64,000 bases of DNA, from contig NC_069093.1 of NCBI RefSeq assembly GCF_947172395.1, forward strand, positions 9,769,561-9,833,560, given 5' to 3'. Both the position numbers and the translations under genes were made by a program. Shown piece by piece: positions 1-10,470 of the stretch. Within the stretch, counting starts at the first letter, position 1, and each line of letters starts with the position of its first letter. This DNA comes from Bicyclus anynana (lineage: Eukaryota > Arthropoda > Insecta > Lepidoptera > Nymphalidae). The notes beneath the pieces were generated by a model, which saw nothing but the letters and a program-made list of their open reading frames with translations, was not told the origin of the DNA and made no database searches.

Positions 1-39
1 TGTGAAAGGAAAACGCTTTCCTCCTAAAATAATCAGTGG

Positions 40-260
40 AAACTAATTCAAGAGGCACTTGTATGGCTCCTATCTAGTCCCGCAGCGCCGGGGCGAATCG
101 GGGCCTTATTTGAATAACAATGGATACCCCGGGACACTACAGTCGACTCTAGCTCACCTCTCGACGTGTACTCTCTGTAATTCAGCTGGAAAACTAGCTC
201 CTTCGCATCGCCAACGAGATATAAACCTGTTTATAGTGCGTGAGGGGGAGTCGTAAAATG
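40..260. other. CpG-rich unexplained segment
   Basis: About 220 bases much richer in G+C than the surroundings. A 65-codon frame is open on the plus strand (59-256), and a partial frame is open on the minus strand with a GTGAGC donor-like site. No domain is recognised. It could be a fragment of a transposable element open reading frame or a host exon; I cannot choose between them. Confidence 0.3.
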
Positions 261-1036
261 TTGCCTTTTTAGTTAAAGAGTCCAGATATATTATTGTATA
301 ATATATCTTTAAGGTTAAGGCAATTTTTAAACCGTTATGAAAAAAAAGATTCTGTTTTCAACCTGCATAATATAATAATAATAATACATTGCGTATAAGT
401 TGCTTGCCACAATCAACCTTAGGCACAGCATTTAAGGATTTTGTGGCTGTAAATTTACTGGCAAATAAGATCAAAATTTCTGGTAAAAAGTACCAGAAAT
501 ACTACAGTGGTAGATAACACTTCCCCAAAAGCTCCAAAACTTTACTTACTATTTAACTAACTTTAGTGATTTTAACCTACTGTCATACTGCGTTTAGCAT
601 ACGTATGTTCAGGATATCATATATCTTTGATTATTTAAAATATCTTTTATAATATATCTAACATATTCTAATCTTTGTATTTTGAACATTTTAGTTAGGT
701 AGATACATAAAGATACCAAAATATATACAAAATCCCGTGGATTCCATAACGTCCTCATTATGATTCAGTAGGCGCACGCATCGCGTATGTAGATTACAGG
801 CTTCTTAGTATCAGCTTAGCATCGCGCTCCACGCGGGGGCCATTCGTTTTAGCTTTTTCATTTCCCGCTGTTGTGTGACACCAATTTGATTTGATCGCGA
901 TTACGTTTATACCTACATTTTATGTCGAAATCGATAGCAATTTAGATAACCAACCTCTCCTATGGCCCTACCATACTCGTGTTCATAAGGACCCAATTTC
1001 CTCTTTGCGAAGCATGCGAGATAGACTAGACACCGA
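261..1036. other. AT-rich intergenic or intronic DNA
   Basis: No supported gene. A slightly GC-richer patch lies near 770-900. The last about 100 bases probably belong to the decayed 5' side of the LINE fragment that follows. Confidence 0.5.
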
Positions 1037-1258
1037 TTGACATTATATTATTTGCAGCGCCGGATTAACTGTCCGTCTGAACTGAGACAGTGTCGGTTAC
1101 CAACTCTATGTTTACCCGTGCATAAGACGAAATTTTATAAACATTCTTTCGTTGTGCAAGCCGTTAAGTTATGGAATGTTCTCTCTTTGAACATACGGCA
1201 ATCAAAGTCACTGGACATTTTTAAAAATGCCGTAAAGACTCACTATCTGGTGCAGTAA
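1037..1258 (+). pseudogene. Jockey/CR1-like LINE reverse transcriptase, C-terminal fragment
   Basis: This 73-codon frame ends in a block typical of the extreme C-terminus of insect Jockey/CR1-like ORF2 proteins: FYKHSFVVQAVKLWNVL, then NIRQSKSLDIFKNAVKTHYL, then a stop. It has no ATG start, and the frame upstream carries stops, so it is a 5'-truncated, dead copy. In the family this region follows the reverse transcriptase domain, and the polymerase motifs themselves are absent here. The LINE 3' UTR follows directly, which supports retrotransposon origin over a host gene. The exact clade is uncertain. Confidence 0.7.
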
Positions 1259-1592
1259 GGACGAGATAAAGATCGGTATCTATTATTTCTCTTCAATATG
1301 ACTTTATAATGTATTTATTAGTATATTTTGATATGTATTATATTCATTATTGTAGGTATTTGTGTAATATTGTTTATGTATTAGGATGTAAATTATTTGT
1401 ATGTATGTATATTACTAATACTATGGTTATTTTTCTTTTACTGATGTCCTTAAGTTTTCCTAAACTAAAGGTTGCCTGGAAGAAATCGCTAATTAGCGAT
1501 AAAGCCGCCTTTTGTATGCTGATCTCTTCTTTATGTTTTTATTTCACTTGTATTTGTCTTTGTGATGTGCAAATAAAGTATATCTATCTATC
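1259..1592 (+). mobile_element. LINE 3' UTR ending in a (TATC)n tail
   Basis: Continues the LINE fragment after its stop codon. It holds the GGTTGCCTGGAAGAAATCGC and TAGCGATAAAGCCGCC blocks that I recognise from lepidopteran LINE 3' UTRs, then AATAAAGTATATCTATCTATC. That poly-A-like signal plus short tetranucleotide tail marks the 3' end of the insertion. Confidence 0.7.
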
Positions 1593-1614
1593 TTTTGTAT
1601 CGCGAAATATTTAT

Positions 1615-1665
1615 TCGGTTTTTTAACCGACTACAAATAAAGGAGGTCCTCAATCTCTCGTAGCT
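1615..1665 (+). repeat. MITE end fragment (ACCGACT family)
   Basis: The sequence TTTTAACCGACTACAAATAA followed by AGGAGGTCCTCAA is a degenerate copy of the terminal sequence seen at 1804, 19962, 30130, 54975 and 59118. It is probably a solo end or part of a nested insertion. Confidence 0.5.
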
Positions 1666-1803
1666 TAGCCATTTACTAACCAATTTTGAAATTTTTTTTT
1701 TTTTGAAAGATTATAAAACCAGATCTCATTTCAGTAGCATGATAAGTTTAGTATTTTTTTGTTAAGATCAAAATAACTGAAATACTTCTTTGAAGTCAGT
1801 TCC

Positions 1804-2335
1804 ATTTTTAACCGACTTCAAAACAAGGAGGAGGTTCTCAATTCGAGTCTATGTTTTTTTTAATGTTAAAAAGATTATGTGATGACACAAGTTTTAAAAA
1901 TAAATACATAGTTACAATAATATATTAATCCTATTTCAACGCATTATGTTTTTGCAAATTACAATTAATTTTATATTCACCACAAGCTTTGTAATGTATA
2001 GTAATAAATTTCGGATAATTATTTAGAATATCACAAAACCACATTGTCACATTAACGATTCGATAATTATGAATCTGATATCCAATAATTCTCTATCCCA
2101 AAATATAATATTACATTTATTTTACTATGCCATTTTAACTGCCTTCAAAAAGTTATGTGTTAATTCAAATCGTTTAAATCATAAAGATTTTCAGACAGTT
2201 CTTTCAGAGACGGCTTTAATTAACACAGCACTACCTTGGTACCGACTTCAAACTGATCGCACTGAGCAAACTAAGAAGGTAGATACGTACAATGTAATTT
2301 TTATAATTTTGAAGTCGGTTGTATTTTTCCCATCA
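1804..2335 (+). mobile_element. MITE with ACCGACTTCAAAA terminal inverted repeats
   Basis: The left end is TTTTTAACCGACTTCAAAAC and the right end is ATTTTGAAGTCGGTTGTATT, forming an inverted pair. An internal block (CAGACAGTTCTTTCAGAG at about 2194, and GAAGGTAGATACGTACAATG) matches the copy at 19962-20270. The copy is long and probably carries a nested insertion between 1850 and 2160. No transposase is present, so it is non-autonomous. Confidence 0.6.
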
Positions 2336-2487
2336 CGTAAACATCGAAGCAATCCAGCTACTCGACGTTACGAATACAGTGAGAATACTTAAACGGACCA
2401 AACCATTTGAGTGACTGACAAACCATAGTGTTTAGTGACTAGTGATAGTGTAGTGTTAAGTGCTACATGGAAGATCACGTGAACAAA

Positions 2488-2904
2488 GTGACCTAATGTT
2501 ATCGCCGCGATTGCCGCTTTTAAATTTACATGGTGTTAATAAATAGTGTAGGAAATAGTAGTCTGTGACAGATATGACGTGCCCGATCTAGTGTCGGCTT
2601 CAGTGTGCTCGTGGCGTTCGAGCCGTCCACATCTCTTATTGTGTAATTCTTTATGGGTTACTTGGGATAGTCGGGGAGAGTGACTTGAGTGGAAAAGGGG
2701 AGTGTTTGTATACAGTCAAAGGTACCTTTAACCCTACACACATCGTTCACAAGTACGTGACTTCACTCAAGGTCATTCTCTGCCATTCTAGGGTCTTATT
2801 TTGGTTACAGTTTGATTTGTTAATTAAGTTGTCCTGACAAGTGTTGTGAATCATAACCTTTGTTCGACATTAGTTTTCTTATATTTGTAATCACTTTGAG
2901 TCCT
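2488..2904 (+). repeat. Inverted duplication, arm 1 (CpG-rich)
   Basis: Most of this segment reappears in reverse complement at 35468-35818. Shared blocks include GTTATCGCCGCG, GGCTTCAGTGTGCTC, GCGTTCGAGCCGTCCACATC, GGGGAGAGTGACTTGAGTGG and TTTGGTTACAGTTTGATTTG. By eye the matched parts are close to 85-90% identical. This arm has about 64 extra bases at about 2721-2784 (between AAAG and TTCTAG) that arm 2 lacks. It does not look like the SINE, Helitron or MITE families elsewhere in the window. It could be a duplicated promoter or untranslated exon, or a low-copy transposon. Confidence 0.8.
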
Positions 2905-3219
2905 ATAATACTAAAGACGTAATAGTTAGTGAAACCTAAGATTAAGTTATTGGACATTATCTTATAATATAATAAAAATTTAGTATAAGTTTAGGTTAAA
3001 GTTAAATTACTAATTAGTCACATAAGTAGGCTAGATGGTAATTTTATGAAGTATCAAATTGGTACTTTAGAATAAAAAAAGAAAAATAAAATACTAGATG
3101 AATTATTTACTCTACTATACATCTAGTTCCAGAAATTACTCACTACAAAACGGTAAACTTTACCTCTTTATAATATTGAAGCATGCTTTCTTTCTTTTTA
3201 ACCCTAAAAGCAAAATAAT
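2905..3219. other. AT-rich DNA, no feature
   Basis: No reading frame, tRNA-like box or inverted repeat was recognised. Confidence 0.5.
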
Positions 3220-3680
3220 GGAGACGTTAAAGTGAACGCCCCAATATAGATAATCGGGGTATTAAGGACCCCATCGCAATATCCTAAGTAACCTACTTAT
3301 TCGGAGCGAACGTATATTTCTTCCATGACCGGAGGAAATCACGCAATGATCCACACTAACGCTAAGAACAAACAGACATAGCGTAACGACGAAAATTTAC
3401 ATTAGGCTGGCTTAATGTCGTGGAGCAATCTCATTCGGGCAAGGAAACTGTTTAACCGTCCAGAGAACGTAGACCTGCGTGATGTATCTGCGCCGGTTGC
3501 TTTTTAGGCTTTTTTATGGTGGTCGAGTAACGTCAATTGCGATGTCTTGCACGATATCGCAACAAAGACGAATCTGCGGCATATCTCCGCGGTATTGCAA
3601 CCTTGACATTCTTAATTCGAATAAAGTTCTACAATTTAATTATATCATACTGCGGTATATGTCGTAAGCGAAATAAACGC
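3220..3680. other. GC-richer unexplained segment
   Basis: Mixed-composition sequence with several CpG clusters and a 62-codon plus-strand frame at 3479-3667. The frame shows no recognisable domain. It resembles degenerate transposon coding sequence more than a host exon, but nothing identifies the family. Confidence 0.3.
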
Positions 3681-3724
3681 TAAATTATGAAACCATAGAT
3701 ATTAATGGGTAATAATCAAATTTC

Positions 3725-4022
3725 ATTTTTTTTTAATTCTTTACAAGTTAGCCCTTGACTACAATCTCACCTGATGGTAAGTTATGATGCAGTCTAAGAT
3801 GGAAGGCTAACTTGTTAGGAGGAGGATAAAAATCCACACTCCTTTCGGTTTCTACACGACATCGTACCGAAACGCAAAATCGCTTGGCGGTACGTCTTTG
3901 TCGGTCGGTCGGTCCAGCCAGACCTGGACCAATTAAGAAAACCTCAATCGGCCCAGCCGGGGATCGAACCCAGGACCTCCGTCTTGTAAATCCACCGCGC
4001 ATACCACTGCGCAACGGAGGCC
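3725..4022 (-). mobile_element. SINE-A copy (tRNA-derived), minus strand
   Basis: Read on the minus strand it starts with GGCCTCCGTTGCGCAGTGGT (A-box-like), then a B-box GGTTCGATCCC. A unique body and ATCAGGTGAGATTGTAGTCA follow, ending in a poly-A-rich tail (3727-3735 on the plus strand). A short deletion and a GGTC repeat replace the middle near 3898. The tRNA-like head marks a Pol III promoter. Confidence 0.9.
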
Positions 4023-4167
4023 GTTTTATTTTGAGTACAAGAAATTTTTGAGTAGGTATTACTTTCGAAATGTTATTTGTTTGAAATAAATGATTACATA
4101 AAGCGAGATAACTGTATGACAAAGATGAAAGTACTATTATTGGTCATTTATGTTTGAGTATCAGTGT

Positions 4168-4339
4168 GCCTAGTGGGAATTTTCAATGTTTCCATACTGT
4201 TACTATCGCGTTAACGTAAACGCCAATTTATATGGAATAGAAACAGTTGCAGTAGTGCCACTAGATGGCGCTGTTTCAATTCCTTAGAAATTTGCGTTCA
4301 CGTTAACGTGATCGTCACAGTATCAAACTGCCACTAGGC
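4168..4339. mobile_element. Foldback MITE, copy 1, carrying CTCF-like motif
   Basis: About 172 bp with imperfect inverted ends, GCCTAGTGGG and CCACTAGGC. The inner arms hold CGCGTTAACGTAAACG and CGTTCACGTTAACGTG. Related copies lie at 57261-57434 and 58022-58157. There is no coding capacity. Confidence 0.85.
4258..4272 (+). promoter_or_regulatory. CTCF-consensus-like site in MITE
   Basis: CCACTAGATGGCGCT fits every position of the widely used CTCF consensus CCASYAGRKGGCRSY. The match is seen; binding is inference. Confidence 0.5.
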
Positions 4340-4839
4340 TCTCTGAAACTTTTAGAAGTTTTGATACTCAAACGTTATATGAAGTGCGAGTTCTTTTTAT
4401 ACCTACTAAGTAACGATTTAATTCAATATAAAGCTATAATATAATTTTATAATTTATTATAATTCCATTCATAAATATGCCGACAATAATCTTACTAATG
4501 TGATTGTCGTTCCTGCATATAATTATATTTATAAAAGAACGTTCCTTAATAGAATTAACAAAGTTCAAGGGAAAATATTATTGATAATAATTTTAACATG
4601 ACATGACAACATGATGAAAGATCGAAAATAATATTGTAAGAATGTCAATATAAAAATGTGTAGTCGACAAAGATTTTATACTATTAGATACCTAATTATG
4701 TAAGTAGCGTGTCAAAACTGAAGCGGATAAAAGTGGCTAATTGTATTAATTTCATTTAGTAGCATTGTAAACAACGAAAGTTATTTAAACAAATAATATA
4801 GTATGTTCAGGAAGTGTAAAAACTATGTATATACATAAA

Positions 4840-4930
4840 TCTATACTAATATATAAAGCTCAAGAGTTTGTTTGTTTGTTTTATTGAATAATCGCTAATC
4901 TCAGGAACTACTGATCCGATTTGAAAAAAT
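4840..4930 (+). mobile_element. Lep1-type Helitron, 5' part
   Basis: Begins TCTATACTAATATATAAAGC and keeps CGCTAATCTCAGGAACTACT. The 3' half with the hairpin and CTAG is missing, apparently lost near the adjoining SINE-B. Confidence 0.75.
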
Positions 4931-4949
4931 GTACCTACACCAATAATAG

Positions 4950-5276
4950 GATGAGGTTAGTCGTCGTCGTCGTTATCAACCCATATACGGCTCACTGCTG
5001 AGTTCGAGTCTCCTCTCAGAATGAGAGGGATTAGGCCAATAGTCCACCACGCTGGCCCAATGCGGATTGGCAGACTTCATACATGCAGAGAATTAAGAAA
5101 TTCTCTGGCGTGCAGGTTTCCTCACGATGTTGTCCTTCACCGTTTGAGACACGTGATATTTAATTTCTTAATATGCACACAACTGAAAAGTTAGAGGTGC
5201 ATGCCCCGGACCGGATTCGAACCAATACCCTCTGGAATTGGAGACAGAGGTCATATCCACTGGGCTATCACGTCTT
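4950..5276 (-). mobile_element. SINE-B copy, minus strand
   Basis: On the minus strand it reads GTGATAGCCCAGTGGATATG, a GGTTCGAATCCGGTCCGGG B-box, ATGCACCTC, CTCAAACGGTGAAGGA, CCTCTCATTCTGAGAGG and AGCAGTGAGCCG. It ends in a GAC/GAT-rich tail (about 4956-4972 on the plus strand). Near full length. Confidence 0.9.
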
Positions 5277-6747
5277 TGAGGATAGTGCAACAATGATAAT
5301 AAATAACAATATATATACAACCCAACATAAAACCTCCTCCTTTTTGGAAACGGATTAAAAATTGTGGTATAATTTAACCATCAACCAGGTATTTAAACTT
5401 GGGAAGAGAGGCAATACAATTCGACGTAATCTTCTTTACGATAAAAAATATTTCTTTTACCCACAATTTATATGACAATTTCAATTAACAACAACGAAGG
5501 GTGTATTGAAACATTTCGCACGAGGAAATTGAATGGACACCTTTTATGTTCCCAAAGATATTAAAATGAATAACGCAATAAAATTTCCCTTCTCACCGTA
5601 TACAAAACATTTAATACGGTTTATTTCATTATGGCACCCGAAATAATACCACATTCAAAGTATCTTGTGCCATAAAATGAGTAATGTTTGCGAGCGAGTG
5701 TACTGACTTATTTAATACCAACAAACGCCCGTGACTTCGTCTTTTATTTTAGAATTTGAATAATTGTTTTATTTTGCTATTCTCAGCGAAATACCGGCAA
5801 TTCCAACCAACATCGCTAACTGATCTGAACAGATCTCACAAAACTCACCGGTGATCTCAAATAATTCTTAAAACTTGTTGACTAAAGAACGATCAATTGG
5901 AAAAAAATATTATAAATGTAAATTTAATATACTTTTAATTCTTAGTTTTAATTTAATTAATAAATTTATATGTGAATAAATTATAATATTTAAAATGCCT
6001 ACTTCTAAAAATATATCTTTAAATTAAGTATGTATGTAATCTACTCATGAAAAATGCAAGATAATTAATTATGAAGATTATAAGCGTAAATAGGCTTTAA
6101 TTTATTGAAAAAAAAACTGAAGTTTAAATAAAAAATATTAATATGAGATCGTATCGGTTATTTCTAGTAGAGTTTATAGAGAATCAAAATGATCGTACAA
6201 AGAGAATTTAAAACAATAAGTAAATGCTAGTCAACAGGACTTGCATAATAGCAAAATAGACATTCGCAAAAGACAATTGCATTTATACACGCCTCTAGAG
6301 CGAGCCATCTGGCATTCGTCCAGAGAAAGCAGAATTAAATACTTGTACAATTACTTGTAATATAGCCTAATGCTGCCTATACGACATTTCTCTAAGATAG
6401 AATACCACTTATTAGTTCTTAACTGTTTATTAAAGAGAAGAAGACACAAAATTCGACGGGTTTGTCTTCATTAATTACGCAATACCTTTGATGATGATTA
6501 AAAATATTCCAAAGAATACAAATTATAAAGAGCTAGGCTAATCACCAGATAAGATAAGGAATTAATAAAATTTAGGTATTTCAGATTACAATAAATAAAT
6601 TACTAAGAAAAATAAGACATAATTGCTGGATTTCTCTAGAACGTTATCTAATGATGAAATCTAAAATAACTATTTAAATATCTGCAGGAATCAATCCTGT
6701 CCAGTTTAAACTATTCTCATTCTAACCATTCGTATATATAAACAATA
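5277..6747. other. AT-rich DNA, no gene
   Basis: Long AT-rich stretch. AACCTCCTCC near 5331 may be a decayed MITE end. No exon-like or tRNA-like sequence was seen. Confidence 0.5.
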
Positions 6748-6939
6748 TCTATACTAATATTATAAAGCTGAAGAGTTTGTTAGATTGAACGCGCTAATCT
6801 CAGGAACTACTGGTCCGATTTGAAAAAATCTTTCAGTGTTAGATAGCTCATTTATCGAGGAAGGCTATTAGTTTTATATTATCCCCGTATTCCTACGGGA
6901 ACAGGAACCACGCGGGTGAAACTGCGCGGCGTCAGCTAG
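6748..6939 (+). mobile_element. Lep1-type Helitron, full length
   Basis: The 5' end is TCTATACTAATATTATAAAG and the 3' end is GCGCGGCGTCAGCTAG, followed by T, so it sits in an A|T site. The short GC hairpin before CTAG is the Helitron terminator. About 192 bp with no helicase, so non-autonomous. Confidence 0.9.
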
Positions 6940-6944
6940 TTATA

Positions 6945-7331
6945 TAGGGTGATTCGGTCTTTAGTGCGGATATTTTTTTTCGTGGTTCTGTATCATTAAT
7001 AGAATATAAATCTACAAACAGTTCGATACATTTTATGTAATTTTTTTTTTAATTTATGTCTCTAAAATAACAAAATAATGTACATATTATTACTAAACAA
7101 GATATATTCAGCTTAAAAGTGATCTGGTGATGTCCTTTAGGTATCAAACGAAAATAAAATAAACGCACAATAGGGTGACCCTAAAATTCTGTTCAAAAGT
7201 AAATAACTTTAGCTAACGATAATTTTGTTATTTTTGAGTTAAAAAAAAAAAGAAAAAATACGTGATCATTAAATTTTGTTTATGTACAAAATATAAAAAT
7301 ATCCGCACTAAAAAAAATTTCTTCCTGTATA
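6945..7331. mobile_element. MITE with TTTAGTGCGGATATTTTT inverted ends
   Basis: TATAGGGTGATTCGGTCTTTAG at the left and AAATATCCGCACTAAA at the right form long inverted repeats about 340 bp apart. The interior is AT-rich and non-coding. The outer boundaries are approximate. Confidence 0.6.
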
Positions 7332-7725
7332 ATAAACTTAGCTCCATTAATTCTACATTGTATCAATGAAGGACAAATTAAGTAGGTAAATCCATTTGTT
7401 ATAGTAAAGACTGCCTGAAGGTAAAGAACTAGCCCCTGCCGCTGCAAACCGGATGGGTATTGTGTGAAACATATTATTAGATTTAATTATAGAAACCCTT
7501 CAAGCGTTAATGCGTTTTACAACATTTGGCCCTGCATAGAGATGATTCGATTAGGCTTGCATACTTTACGACCTACACATTAATCGGATGCAATTTTATT
7601 TAGTTCAATGGCTTATTAACATTGTATGGACGCATACACATTGGTTATATTGTACCTGTGGTTTCACTTGAACGATCCTGGAATACTGGGATATAATATA
7701 GCATATATCATTCGGTGAAAGTGTA
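7332..7725. other. No feature recognised
   Basis: Mixed AT-rich sequence without gene, SINE head or strong inverted repeat. Confidence 0.5.
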
Positions 7726-8024
7726 TTTTTTATTCTTTACAAGTTAGCCCTTGACTGCAATCTCACCTGATGGTAAGTGATGATGCAGTCTAAGATGGAA
7801 GCGGGCTAACTTGTTAGGAGGAGGATGAAAATCCACACCCCTTTCGCTTTCTACACGCCATCGTACCGGAACGCTGAATCGCTTGGCGGTACGTCTTTGT
7901 CGGTAAGGTGGTAACTAGCCAGACCTGGACTAATTAAGAAAATTTCAATCTGCCCAGCCGGGGATCGAACCCAGGACATCCATCTTGTAAATCCACCGCG
8001 CATACCACTGCGCCACGGAGGCCG
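7726..8024 (-). mobile_element. SINE-A copy, minus strand
   Basis: Near-complete copy. The head GGCCTCCGTGGCGCAGTGGT is at the right, GGTTCGATCCCCGGCTGGGC follows, and the poly-T tail (minus-strand poly-A) is at 7726-7735. Confidence 0.92.
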
Positions 8025-8117
8025 TCAAATAATTTTAAAGGCAAATCTATTTCGTAACAAACAAACGAAACATCTTACTTATATTTTATAATATTACTTA
8101 AGATTATAAGTATTTTA

Positions 8118-8195
8118 CTAGTGGACAACCCACAGTTTCATCCGCGTAGTTCCCGTTCCCGTGGGTATATGGGGTTAAAATATAGTCAATGTCAT
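8118..8195 (-). mobile_element. Helitron 3' end relic, minus strand
   Basis: CTAGTGGACAACCCACAGTT then CCGCGTAGTTCCCGTTCCCG is the reverse complement of a diverged Lep1-like 3' end. The 5' part is not recognisable. Confidence 0.6.
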
Positions 8196-8658
8196 TCGTT
8201 AATAATGTTTGCTATCTATTGGTGTTTAAAATTAGTTTAGTGGTTCAACCGTAAAAATGTAACATTTAAATAATTCACTTGGTTTTGATTGTTTTTCTAA
8301 AATAAAACTCTTAATCTGGCATAATTTAATTCATTAGGCAAACAATAAACTAATATCGTTAATAGAGTGAAATATAGCGAATCCTACATAAAAGTTTGAC
8401 CTTAATAAAGTTGTATCTGCAAGATAGTCACGAAATTGGGAGATTGCAGTAGGTAATGCTGAAAACCTGTGCTGGAAAACTTTAATATGGCAGTCTGTGA
8501 ATGCAAAACTTTCAGTTTTGAGTTATATAACTGTAACTTAAGACTAATTTATATACTAAGTTACCTAAAAAGTAGTTGTCTCTTATTCAAACTACCGCAT
8601 AGTTCTCTAATTCGGGAAGACAAAGCTATAAAATCTCTTATAAACTGTACGTCGTATA

Positions 8659-8844
8659 TCTATACTAATATTATAAATGCGAATGTAAATCTGTCTATCT
8701 ATCTCTTACCTTTTCAGGCTTTTTAAACGGCTGAAGAAAGGAATGGCTTTATGAACAAATTTTAAAATTTTTTTTTTATTTAACCCCTAAAGTGGTTGAG
8801 TTTACATGTATTTCCATGAGAACGAAGTCGCGGGCGTCCGCTAG
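8659..8844 (+). mobile_element. Helitron, second subfamily
   Basis: Starts TCTATACTAATATTATAAAT and ends GCGGGCGTCCGCTAG|T, with the hairpin GCGGGCGTCCGC before CTAG. The interior differs from the Lep1 copies and holds a T-rich run. Confidence 0.85.
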
Positions 8845-9111
8845 TTATAAAATTAATGGAGGCATTAAGAGGCCTCGTGAGAGAGTTTTATCAAAGGCAT
8901 TTCTTTCTATAAGGATAGGGTTAAGGACTTAACACTTTCGAGATTTTTATCAGTTAGATAGGAAGATGAAAAATATTGACACTTGAATTAAAAATTTTTA
9001 GTTTTTTATGTGAGTAGATACGTCTATTTTGCTCCTATAATGGGAAGCTCACTTCTTAAAACGAATTGAATATGAATAAATTATGAAATACAAGGACTTT
9101 ATAGCCCCAAT

Positions 9112-9172
9112 AGCTCCATGGTTAAAGGGCCGGACTCAACGCCGAAGGTTCGTGGGTTCGATCCTCATCATT
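9112..9172 (+). mobile_element. tRNA-like SINE head (family E)
   Basis: CCAATAGCTCCATGGTTAAA resembles an A-box region, and GGTTCGTGGGTTCGATCCTC a B-box. No intact acceptor stem closes the structure, so this is a SINE head and not a tRNA gene. Confidence 0.55.
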
Positions 9173-10282
9173 GGACTATATTCATAGCCTTGTGTAACTT
9201 TCATTAAAGAGGAAGAAAGATAGTTAATTGCTACTAAAGTGTTGTATAATGAATGATGTATATATCAACATTATTCTTTCAACTGTTGCGGTTTGAAAAG
9301 TAGGTTTATTTTGTTTTCTTTAAGAGGTTTTTCTTTTCTTTTGCCGCAGTGTACGTGATGAATTGTAAGCCTAAGAACAATAAGGTTGTACCTAAATATA
9401 TCAGGCTTAAGGGTATGAACCAGAAATTACGAATGAGCCAGAAATTACAAATATATTTTGTATTTGGGAAAATGCTCTGCCTTTAGGGTACAACCCCTGA
9501 TAAATATACATTTAAATAACGAAAACCTTGGATGGTTATAAAAAATCAACAGGCCTCGGATATATTGGATATATAAATATATATATCTGAGACCTGTTGG
9601 ACTATACGGGTCGAATAACGTAAAAATATCAATACATAAAGCGATTAAACACCGAGAGTTCATAGGTTCAATTCTCGCCCGAGAAGGGAGTGAAACAGGG
9701 GTTTGACAGTCTCTATTGTCGAAGCTGTACCTAATCGAGACTTCAAAATATAATAATGGAAATACTATAAGAAATACCAAACGATGTTTAACGTGTTTGT
9801 ATATGTGTGTCGAAGATACATTAAAAACCTTCATGTCCCTGGTGTGTGTACTGAAAGGTACTTTAATGCCCTGACCTTGACGTATTTGTATGGACCTTAA
9901 ACATCCATTGACATTGTTTAACTTTACGAATACTAACTAGACGTTAGTTTGTCGAATAGAAAAGTCAAAGTTGGGAAAACATTCTATTATTGGCTTTGTT
10001 ACTTTACGTAGCATTGTTAGTTGTTAATGGAGAGAAACAAGTGAAGATGAGAACGCGGTACAATAGGGGCTTATTGTATGCCCTAGATTTAATTCCTACC
10101 TAGTTATAAAAGCACTTTTCTACACGCCTACATACACAAAAAACTTCTATCAGCAGTAAGAGAAGAGATTAGGAGAAAGAGAATTTTAAGACGGGAAATG
10201 CTTGAGCAGTAGATAATTTCGTCGTGTAACCATAGGCAACTGACCAAGAACATTTTGTAATATGTACTACTTACTTAATACA
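9173..10282. other. No gene; hairpin and decayed repeats
   Basis: Holds an AT-rich hairpin (listed separately) and a weak tRNA-like block near 9640-9690 with GGTTCAATTCTCGCCC. A 129-codon minus-strand frame here shows no domain and covers these repeats, so it is not called. Confidence 0.45.
9549..9599. repeat. Imperfect palindrome
   Basis: CAACAGGCCTCGGATATAT and ATATATCTGAGACCTGTTG form a near-perfect inverted repeat around an AT core. It may be a foldback remnant. Confidence 0.6.
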
Positions 10283-10470
10283 GAGGCGTGATAGCCCAGT
10301 AGATATGACATCTGCCTTCAATTCGGAGGGCGTAGGTTCATAGGGGTATGCTGCTCCAGTTTTTCAGTTATGTGCATTTTAGAAATTAAATATCACGTGT
10401 CTCAAACGGTGAAGGAAAAACATTGTGAGGAAACCTGCATACCTAAGAGTTTTCTTAATTCTGTACGTGA
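10283..10470 (+). mobile_element. SINE-B copy, 3'-truncated
   Basis: GCGTGATAGCCCAGTAGATA head, diverged B-box, and GTGTCTCAAACGGTGAAGGA. The 3' portion after TTCTTAATTCTGTACGTG is lost. Confidence 0.8.

Noticed and set aside
3748..4122. 124-codon minus-strand frame
   Set aside because: It runs across a SINE-A copy; the RSGMRGGFTRRRSWVRSPAG-like part recurs wherever SINE-A is read in this frame (for example 51775-52020).
9112..9172. Possible tRNA gene, and the tRNA-like heads at 17946, 25722, 37150, 52590 and 58636
   Set aside because: A- and B-boxes are present, but no acceptor stem pairs at the expected distance and related diverged copies exist, so these are SINE heads.
9445..9834. 129-codon minus-strand frame
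   Set aside because: It covers an AT-rich palindrome and a decayed tRNA-like repeat, with no domain.
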